A stretch of DNA of 64,000 bases from Candidatus Soleaferrea massiliensis AP7. GTDB lineage: Bacteria > Bacillota > Clostridia > Oscillospirales > Ruminococcaceae. Numbering within the stretch: the first letter of the stretch is position 1; each line of letters starts with the position of its first letter. Of the stretch, positions 8,892 through 16,702 are shown in pieces. The notes below the pieces were generated by a model that saw nothing but the letters and a program-made list of their open reading frames with translations, searched no databases and was not told the origin of the DNA. Both the position numbers and the translations under genes were made by a program. The stretch covers positions 37,713 to 101,712 of the forward strand of contig NZ_CCYH01000025.1 of assembly GCF_000820765.1 (NCBI RefSeq). The letters run 5' to 3'.

Positions 8892-10758
8892 TCACTCCTC
8901 CTGACCAAAAATCACTGCGAGCTTGAGCTGCTTCTCCGCAGCATCCAGATCGAAGCTGGATTGATCGGTCACTTGAATGCGGATTTCGTAAAGGTTCTGT
9001 TCGGACAGCTTCCCGTTTGCGGCAAGCGTTGCCCCATCAGAGCCGGTCAGCGCCCAAAGCGCGGAGTCCACCTTCGTCAGTTTGCCGTCCGTAGACTCTG
9101 CAAAAAGTGTCAGCTTTTCCGGGCTGCCGCTCAGGCCGTTCATTCGGAATGCCACTGTCGTCTCCTTTGTCTCCTTGGATGACAGATAGCCGACAGGGGA
9201 CAGCTGCGTCCCAGTACGTTCACGGAATTCATCCGTTTGCAGGAGTTCCCGTCCGGTTCGGTCGAGGTCGACCTTGGCATAAGGGGAGTCCGGCAGATAG
9301 ACGAACCGGTCCTGCAGCCGCCGCAGCTCCAAATGATTCGTCGGGCAATAAAGGGAATTGCCCCTGGCGTCAATGACCATACCGACCGCCATGTTGTTGT
9401 AAGCGGGAAGGGTGGATACCGGAACCTCCAGCACCGTTTCGCCGGTATCGAAGTCAAACATCTGGTAACACCACATTCCCGTGTCCAGATTCTACACATA
9501 GCCGTACAGATATCCGGTGGGGGTGGGCAGCTTGATCATCGAGGTGTCCCGCAGGTCCTTGCACTCCCACACGGTCTGCGCTATGTATCCGTCCTCGGTT
9601 TTGACAATGTCCACCCGCTCCGCGCCAGGCATCAGCATCCTGTTCCCCAGGTTGATCCAGTCCTCGCTGTAGATGTTGAAAAACTTCTGAATGCTCGAAT
9701 CCGCCCCGGGTTTCGAGAGCTCAGGGCTTCCCGCGCCGAACCAGTTGCAGATGAGGATGGATGTTCGTTGGGCATCTCCGGAATAGACGAGGATGGAGTT
9801 TTCCACCGCAACCTGCGTCCCTTCGGGCAGGTCGTCGAGAACCGGGATTTGCGCAACGATTTCGCCTGTTTGAGATGACAGGGCGCGATCAGATTGACCG
9901 GATCGAGATTGTCAGTGAAACAGACCAGATCGTTTGTCAGGGTCGGCGTGGTTCCGCTGCCCCCATGCAAGACCGCCGCCGGTAATCTCCATGCCCTCCT
10001 GCGCGTCGTTCGCCCCGTTGCTTGGATAGGGGGCCACAGCGTTTCCACATCGTCGTCTGAAACGCGAAGCATGTAGCAGGCCTGATTGGTCAGCACCGCT
10101 GTTCCAGTCGGATTCGAGGAGATTCCGTTTTCCGCGCCCTCTCCCTTCTCCAGCTTGAGATAGTGGAGTTCCTGCGAGACGTCCGGGTTTTCCCCATTCA
10201 AAACCGCGTCGATATAGGAGCGGGAAAGGTAGCCCAAAAATCCGGAACCGCTGCGATCCGGATAAATCCGAAAACCGCAGGCGACAACCACAGATTCCCC
10301 CGATAGTCGAACACGATGCTCAGCAGATTGCGGTCGATGTCCTCGCCGAGCCGCTCGAGCGCAGGCGACAGCACATCCACATCCAGCACCTTTTCAAAGC
10401 GTGGCAGGAGCTGGCCGTTTTGATCCTTGGTTTTGAGCATCATCACATGGCCGTGGTGGTCGGCACGACGATGTTGCCGAGCTGGTCCACAAAGGAATAG
10501 GAGATCTGAATGGAGTACGGCTGGGTGTCGTCTTGGCTGGGAACGAAGCAGCCCAGCGGGACAACGCCGCCGCTCACATCCGAGCTGTAGGCGTCGTTGT
10601 GGACAATCGATTCATTGGCCGCCATGTAGGGGTTCGGGACGACGTTGTTTTGTGCGATTGGTTTAGGAACCAGCGCTTTGTACCTGGTCTGTGCACCCGA
10701 CAAGGGTTGCCGCAACCAGCAGCAGGAAGAGCGCACAGAAAACTATTCTTTTGATCAT
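8892..10758 (-). pseudogene. Large decayed lipoprotein gene (repeat or propeller-like extracellular protein)
   Basis: The gene starts at ATG 10758 behind GGAGGAATC and encodes a lipoprotein signal peptide (MIKRIVFCALFLLLVAATLV then GC lipobox). The frame then shifts at least four times, near 10690, 10445, 10290 and 9860, and meets an in-frame TAG at about 9493. Coding continues in the same frame after that TAG to 8892. Recoverable pieces include AAVQ-like extracellular segments such as GNIVVPTTTAM, LSIVFDYRGNLW, VAVENSILVYSGDAQRTSI and MAVGMVIDARGNSLYCPTN, which suggest repeated beta strands as in propellers. The original product would have been about 600 residues. It precedes a decayed regulator region and is not functional. 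Confidence 0.7.
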
Positions 10759-10816
10759 AAGATTCCTCCGTTCTCATATCATTTTTGAAGAGCCAGGCGA
10801 AATCACTTGCAGTTTT

Positions 10817-12610
10817 TTATTGAGAACCCTTTCTGCAGCAGATAGCGAGTACGGCGGATCCCAGCAGGATCAGGCAGGCACTTGCGGAATCGAAAGGATC
10901 GCCGGTCTGCGGGGAGGGCTTCCTGTTGCTGCCGGGAGCTCCTGCCGAAGCATCGGGTTTTCTCTGCTCGTTCGGCTTTTCCTGATTGCCTGGGTTTTCC
11001 TCAGACTCGTCGGCAACCTGCATTTTCTCGCTTAAATTGGCCTTTTTGGCGGCGCTGTCCACCGCCTGTTGTCCGCGCTGGATGAACCGGGTCAGCACTT
11101 CGTCGCAGGCCGCATACTGGTTGCGCTCCGGCGTTTTGGCAAGTGCGGAATAGTCCCCGCCGAGCGCGACAAAATTGTTCGTCGCAATGGTATAAAGCCT
11201 GTCCGGATCGAGCGCTTCGGAACCGACCTGTACGCTCTGCACCCGTTGCCCCTGCGGTTTATCGGGATCATACACCGCCGTGATGCCGCCAAACTGGAGA
11301 TAGCTTCCGCTGTTGTCCGGCCAGCGCACCTGGTCGGAACCGGTGCGCACCCACTCGTCGTAGGAACGCTTGTTCTGCAGTCCGACTTCAATGGATTGTT
11401 CCAGGATGGACAGAACCGCTTCTCCAGTGATCTGCTTGGTGACAATGTAGTTGCCGAACGGGGCGATGTCGAGTACGTCCTGATAGGTGATGCTGCCCGC
11501 TGGAAGCACCCGTCCGAGCCGGATGCCGCCCGCGTTTTCAAACGCGATGTCCGCGCCCGTCTCGTCGAGATACGCCTGGGTAACCACCCGGCCGAGATTG
11601 GTTTCCCCAATGCGCAGGTTCTCCCATCTGCCCTCCAAATCCTGGCCGGTCGGCCCGACGGCCTGGGTGAGCCGCTCACTCTGCCGCTCGCCGATTGTCT
11701 GCAGCAGGCCGGCGACAGCGGGATCCGATTCCAGCGCTTTGGCGTCCCCGGCGGTGAGCAGCGTCTCCCAGACAGCGGCGACGCTGTTCTGTTCGGTGTC
11801 GTAGGTGATCGAAAGATTCCCCGCGTTTTCAAAGTATTTTCCGGTCTCCACCACGGTTACCTGCCGTCCGTCGGCGTCTGGATAGAGCGTGTCCACCGTG
11901 GCGTGTTCATGCCCGGCAATCAGCACATCGATGCCTGTAGTCTGCGCGATGAATTCGTCGCAGTAGAGTTGATGGGACAGGGCAATCACGACTTCACAGC
12001 CCTGCTCCCGCAGCGCGGCGGCCGTTTGGGCGGCATAGGCCGCGTCGTCGAGAAAGGTAAGGTCCTGGATATTGCCGGGCGCGGTATCGTTTTGAATCTG
12101 AGGGTCGAACACACCGAACACGCCAACCCGGACACCGTCCACCTCCTTGATCAGGCTGCCGTCCCCATCAAAAAAGGGCTTTCCGCCGCTTGTCACATTT
12201 CCCGCTAAAATCGAAAGGTTTGCAAGGCTTCCCAGCTCTTTGAGCCGTTCTTTTCCGTAGTTCCAGTCGTGGTTTCCCGGCGTCATCGCGTCATATCCCA
12301 CCGCCGCGACCAGCTCGGCGATGCTCTGCCCCCGCTCGAGCGTCGCGAACGCCTGGCCGTGAAACAGATCGCCTGCGTCGAGCACAAAATCGGGCGCCTG
12401 CTGGTCGATGTAGGTTTTAAGCTTGTCAAATCCCACCACAGCGTCCTGCTGATAGGCGGAGCGCCCGTGAATGTCGTTGGTGTGGACAATGTCGATTGTC
12501 ACGATGTTTTCCGGCTCTCCGACTCCCTGCGCCAAGGCGGGTTGCCCGGCCAGCAGCGCAGTACAGGCTACACAGCAGCTTAAAACCATTGCGCATGTTT
12601 TATTAAACAT
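10817..12610 (-). CDS. Cell-wall-anchored 5'-nucleotidase / cyclic phosphodiesterase (UshA-like)
   Basis: This approximately 597-residue secreted metallophosphoesterase has a signal peptide (MFNKTCAMVLSCCVACTALL...ALAQG), metal-ligand motifs DIVHTNDIHG, DAGDLFHG, TPGNHDWNYG and AGHEHATVD, and a C-terminal nucleotide-binding domain (FENAGGIRLGRVLPAGSITY, LDIAPFGNYIV). It ends in a proline-rich linker, a sortase-like SPQTGD motif, a hydrophobic helix and RK. It would release nucleosides and phosphate from nucleotides at the cell surface. An upstream in-frame start at 12688 exists, but the ATG at 12610 has a ribosome site and starts the signal peptide. It is intact amid decayed neighbours. Confidence 0.92.
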   Translation of the reverse strand: MFNKTCAMVLSCCVACTALLAGQPALAQGVGEPENIVTIDIVHTNDIHGRSAYQQDAVVGFDKLKTYIDQQAPDFVLDAGDLFHGQAFATLERGQSIAELVAAVGYDAMTPGNHDWNYGKERLKELGSLANLSILAGNVTSGGKPFFDGDGSLIKEVDGVRVGVFGVFDPQIQNDTAPGNIQDLTFLDDAAYAAQTAAALREQGCEVVIALSHQLYCDEFIAQTTGIDVLIAGHEHATVDTLYPDADGRQVTVVETGKYFENAGNLSITYDTEQNSVAAVWETLLTAGDAKALESDPAVAGLLQTIGERQSERLTQAVGPTGQDLEGRWENLRIGETNLGRVVTQAYLDETGADIAFENAGGIRLGRVLPAGSITYQDVLDIAPFGNYIVTKQITGEAVLSILEQSIEVGLQNKRSYDEWVRTGSDQVRWPDNSGSYLQFGGITAVYDPDKPQGQRVQSVQVGSEALDPDRLYTIATNNFVALGGDYSALAKTPERNQYAACDEVLTRFIQRGQQAVDSAAKKANLSEKMQVADESEENPGNQEKPNEQRKPDASAGAPGSNRKPSPQTGDPFDSASACLILLGSAVLAICCRKGSQ

Positions 12611-12684
12611 AGTTTTAGCCTTCTTTCTTTTTATTTTTTCTAAAATCCCTCTTTCGGGGAGTGACCGCGTCATCCATTTCCCTG

Positions 12685-13117
12685 TCATTTCTTCTGGTTC
12701 AAATGGGATTCCTCTTTGCAGCGGAACCGCTTAATTTTGCGGGAAAGCGCTTTAGACTCCTTTCCGGAAAACTTGTCGAGGTATTCAAGCTGATCCAGAA
12801 AAGCGGCGACGCTCTCCTGAGACCGCAGCTTGGTAACTGACCAGACCCCCTGGAATGAGCGCAATGATGAAGATTGCGTACACACTCAGTAAAATGGTGA
12901 GAATCCGTCCCAGCGTGGTGACGGTGGTATAATCTCCAAAACCGATTGTGGCGCAGGACACATAACAGTACCAGATTCTATCGCCGATTGTGCGGATATG
13001 CGGTTCGACAACCCGCATCAGAACCACCGTGACGCCGAAATAGGCAAAAAATCCATACAAAAAGGCGTCCGCATGGGTCGTCCTTAAAATTTTCCAAAAC
13101 AGTCGTATCCGTTTCAT
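12685..13117 (-). pseudogene. Frameshifted two-helix potassium channel
   Basis: From ATG 13117 the frame encodes a small ion channel: helix 1 (FLYGFFAYFGVTVVLM), pore loop with K+ selectivity filter TIGFGDY, and helix 2 (ILTILLSVYAIFIIALIPG). Just after LIPG the frame is wrong. The expected C-terminal tail (KLRSQESVAAFLDQLEYLDK, ending HLNQKK) lies in another frame and stops at 12685. The shift is near 12845, close to a run of five G. A single base error or mutation explains it, so it may be recently broken. It lies just upstream of the nucleotidase on the same strand. Confidence 0.75.
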
Positions 13118-13142
13118 TCCATTCTCTGCTTCCTTTTCTTCT

Positions 13143-13578
13143 TTATCCTGGGAGAAAAGTATGTTTGACACACCACACCGGTGGCTGAGACGTTTTGGGT
13201 GCAAGCGGGCTGCTGACAGTGTCGGAGAAGAAACAGCGTGATAGAGCGTCGCAGAGCTGCGAGGTGGAAACGGGCCGCAGCAAAAAGCTGCAAACCTGTA
13301 TGCGATATGCTGCGACTGCGAAATTGGGATCATCGCTCACTCAAACGATTTTCCCGTCAGGCCGGATTTTTTTCGCCTGGATGCAGAGCTCCTGTCCAAT
13401 CACCCCGTTCAGGCAGACAAACAGGATATCAAACTGTATTTCCGTCTGCAGCGGTAAAAGTCATCCCGGTTTGAGCAGCGGGTCAGTCTCAGGCGGAGTG
13501 CTGCCGTTCGAACTGCTCCGTCGCCAGCTTCATCAATTGATATTCCTGTGGCAGCGTTGTGCAAACCAAAATTCTCAA
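13143..13578 (-). pseudogene. Decayed receiver-domain regulator
   Basis: A TTG at 13578 behind GGGAGG starts MRILVCTTLPQEYQLMKLAT. After frameshifts, VCLNGVIGQELCIQAKKIRP and then MSDDPNFAVAAYRIQVCSFL with LRPVSTSQL can be read. This order (acidic start, central strand, SDDPNFAVAAYRIQ.. and K/R-P near the end) is that of LytTR-type receiver domains. No DNA-binding domain follows. It is divergent from another decayed LytTR regulator at 13751. Confidence 0.55.
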
Positions 13579-13750
13579 TTCCCCATACCTCCCTTCCATT
13601 CCCGGGTTTCTTTTCATATTGTAACGCCTTTTTCTCAAACGTGCAATTCATTTGTCATAAATGTTGCTTTGGGGTCCTAAATGTATTTTCAAATGGCGTG
13701 GGGATGCGTTAAAATGAGAGTAACGTTGTAGAATCAAAGGGAGTGGTGGA

Positions 13751-14476
13751 ATGCGTATCGCAGTTTGCGGCGACGACGCTGCGGATCTGAAAAGGATGAA
13801 CGGTTTTGTCAGCCGTTTTATCACGGAGAATCTGCTCCAAGCGGAGATCGAATGCTTTTCCGAAGCGAGGCAGATGTTGCTGCAGTACAGGAAAAAAACG
13901 TATGATCTGCTGCTCGACATCTATATGAACGGACCTTCCGGAGTGGAAGCCGCCGACGCGCTGCGTAAGGCGGGCAGCGGCTGTGAAATTATTTTTGTTA
14001 CCAACAGCCTGGACCACGCGCTCGACGGCTACCGGCTCAAGGCGATGGAATATCTGGTCAAGCCGGTCGCCTGGAAAGAAACGGAACAGGCGCTGCTGCT
14101 CCCGCTTCGCGGACTTGTCCCGTTATATCGAGATCAAATGCAGCAAACAAATCGAGCGTCTCCGGCTGCACTCGATTCTATGGGTAGAGGTGTTTGGGCA
14201 TCAATGTATTTTTCATCCCCGCTTTGGGGAGCTTCAGACTCGAACCAGCTTGGATGAAATCGAAACAATGCTTGGGGGCTTCCGTTTTTCCGGAGCAGCA
14301 GAAGCTACCTGGTCAATTTCAAGGAAGCGGACCGGCTGGAACAGGATGGCTTCTATATGACCGACGGCTCGTTCGTCCCCATCCCGGTAAGGCACGCCGA
14401 CCGCAAGGCGGTGCAGCGAGCCTATCAATCCTATTTGTTTGAGCAGTCCGGCCAGGAAAGGCTGATGATGAAATGA
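13751..14476 (+). pseudogene. Frameshifted LytTR-family response regulator
   Basis: ATG 13751 starts a receiver domain (MRIAVCGDDAADLKRMNGF, Asp in LLLDIYMNGPSGVEA, EIIFVTNSLDHALDGY, LVKPV). After a first shift near 14100 the LytTR domain continues in a second frame (YIEIKCSKQIERLRLHSILW). After another near 14280 it continues in a third (SYLVNFKEADRLEQDGFYMT, DGSFVPIPVRH) to the stop at 14476. The composite would be a normal-sized regulator of about 240 residues. Such regulators control surface or secreted proteins, which fits the secreted gene starting in the overlap at 14473. Confidence 0.75.
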
Positions 14477-15630
14477 AAGATCTGTTCAGACGCACAGTGC
14501 TGATGCTTCTCAGCCCTGCCTGTCTGTTGTGTATCCCATCGTACGCCGCGGCATCGGTACAGACGGTTGCGGCGGCGTCAAACAAAATCATAGCGGTGGA
14601 CCTCTATGCCGGCTCAAATCTGCGTATCTTTCCCGTTGGAACACGGTTCACCGGGCAGACGCAGGAGACTTTCCCTGCCCGAAAAGGTCATCGGCCTGAC
14701 CGAAAACGGGGGAACTTGGTGCAGAGTTGTCTGGTTCCCGGAACAGGCGGACACCTCGACATCGGGTAGAAAAACTGTCCCCGGCCGGCTGATACCGCCG
14801 GATGGCTACACCGTCTCGTCCGCGGTGGCCGCGCTCTCCCTCCCCGTGTTTGTTTACGAACCGGGTGGGCAGACGGCCGACAGCATTGTTCAGCTGCAAA
14901 CCGGAGAAGCCTACGGCCTCCTGATTCCTCAGGGGAGTTCCGCCCGCGTTTTGGAGTCTTACCAGGCATACAGGATTTTCAAACGATGATCGGAGTTAAC
15001 GCTTCAGAGGATACTGTTTTTTGCTCGGTTGAATATGACCTTGACACCTTCCAAACGGAGAAGACCGGATGGAAGCAGCTTTTAAGACAGATTTCTCCTC
15101 CCGAAGGGATTGGTATCGAGGAAGGCCTGCAGGCATATTCTTACCCTTACTATGTTATGGATCCCCAAAAAATCGACCTCTCCTATTTCTCCCTCTGCTC
15201 GGACGGCTCCTACTTCTTTGAATGGCTCTATGAGGTGAACGACCCGGAAAACTTTTTTCTGGAATACGCGGTCAATGGAGGGGTGTGGAACAGTGTGGCG
15301 GCCGATAGTCCAGACAACATTTGCTTTGTTTTGCGGAACAACCAAATGTTCCTTTTGGCCAGCCGCCAGTGGAGACCCGGCAATACCTATGACTATCGTG
15401 TGCGTTACCGTGGGGAAACATCCAATTGGGTGGAATTCGCCGTGACAGGGGAGGGATGTACCTCGACTCTGCACGACGGCGACCGGGATGAACAGGTGAT
15501 TCCGGACGCTTCGCAGCCCGGCGGCTCCTTTGCAGCTTCGCAGCCGGTCAAGCAGCCGAAAGGGGAATCCGGACAGGAGGAGATCCCCGCCAGCGCAGTC
15601 CAGGACGGCGCGCGGCGCGGGATACCTTAG
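14473..15630 (+). pseudogene. Decayed secreted protein gene next to the LytTR regulator
   Basis: The ATG at 14473 overlaps the regulator's stop (ATGA) and encodes a signal peptide (MKDLFRRTVLMLLSPACLLC...AAA). The frame is then lost. SH3-like extracellular segments (LTENGGTWCRVVWFPEQADT) and a further block (YSYPYYVMDPQKIDLSYFSL; PGNTYDYRVRYRGETSNWVE) follow in other frames, ending in a Pro/Ser/Gln-rich tail. I do not recognise a family. At least two frameshifts make it non-functional. Confidence 0.6.
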
Positions 15631-15639
15631 GGAGAAGAG

Positions 15640-16116
15640 GAAACACAGGACCGTTCCGCCTGGTCAGGCAGGCGGCTGCAGGCAATGAAAGAGACGACGG
15701 GGAGCGGTTTTTTACCTTTGAAAAGTACGGCGTCCGCGTCCAGCTTCCTGGGATGCCGAGGCGTTTGAAGATCTTTCGGAAAATTCCCTGCTCAGTGTGG
15801 AGATTCGTTTCCTCTCACCGTGTTCATTTTCTCCGGAAATCACCTTGGATGGAGAGCATCTGAATCCTGTTTCGGAGATGTCAATTACCATGCGCTACCA
15901 ACCAAAGCACCTTGGAGCGGTATCTCAGATTGAGGATGATGCGGGTGAGACGTTAGCAGAAGCCTTCTATGCATAGGCAGACGACACGCTTTCCTTTTCC
16001 GTACATCAAACCGGCCTGTTTGAGACGAGGGAGGTCCCGCAAACATCCGGTACTGAGGATGCGGTGAAGCAGGAAACTGTTCCAAAGATCAGCCAAAGCA
16101 CACAGAGCTTGCTGTG
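15640..16116 (+). pseudogene. Fragments of an extracellular protein
   Basis: Coding-like pieces with no intact frame: VEIRFLSPCSFSPEITLDGE, then MRYQPKHLGAVSQIEDDAGE, then after an in-frame TAG DDTLSFSVHQTGLFETREVP, ending at a TGA at 16116. The strand-turn character suits a surface beta protein. It is probably the continuation of the preceding decayed region. Confidence 0.45.
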
Positions 16117-16702
16117 AAAATCGCCGCTGTATGCGGCCTTTTGCTGCTCGGGCCATAGTTCTAAGCGTTGTAGGCTGAGCGCCAGCCGCGTTTCCTTTCA
16201 CATGAGCGCGTATGGACACCAGGAAGCTTTCATACAGCACCGATGACGCTGGCCGCATGGGTATTCAAATGCTTTAACGGCGGAACGGGTTGTAATCCGG
16301 TTTCTTCCCGCATAGCCGCCGTCTTCCAGTTTCGCAGAGCTGGCCGCTGCGGATTTTCTTCCCGTATGGGCGGAGATGATAAATCTGGTGCAGGTGACGG
16401 AACAGGTGGTTTCCTTTCCCGCATGGATGATAATGGGCGGCACAGGGCATACGAAAATGCCCTGTGCCGCCCATTCGTTCGCTGTGCCGGGGAGCGGACG
16501 CGAAAAGAGAGATATATTTGCTGGAATGACAAACGCGGCGCAATCTGCGGCCGCCGCGCTGTGCCGCAGATATCCCGCCGGTTGGGACGAGGCCGTATTC
16601 CTGTGACGGCCGCGTGATCCGGACGAATGGCATCGAAGGCACGCCGTCCTCTGGTCCCATGATGATTCCGCGATATGAAAGCGGGATGTGCCGGACATTC
16701 TG
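16117..16702. other. GC-rich non-coding gap with a strong hairpin
   Basis: Open frames on both strands overlap each other and have no ribosome site or recognisable product. The only clear structure is the hairpin at 16432-16475. Confidence 0.45.
16432..16475. terminator. Perfect 19-bp hairpin downstream of the signalling operon
   Basis: AATGGGCGGCACAGGGCAT and its exact complement flank a 6-nt loop ACGAAA. It lies about 230 bp beyond the stop of the EAL protein gene, the last gene of the minus-strand operon, and could end transcription from either side. No long T tract is present, so a role as a repeat-type element (REP-like) is an alternative. Confidence 0.55.

Noticed and set aside
10427..12734. 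Several plus-strand open frames opposite the nucleotidase gene, the longest 379 codons (11069-12208)
   Set aside because: They are antisense shadows of a GC-rich gene. They have no ribosome site and no recognisable protein, while the minus frame carries full motif sets.
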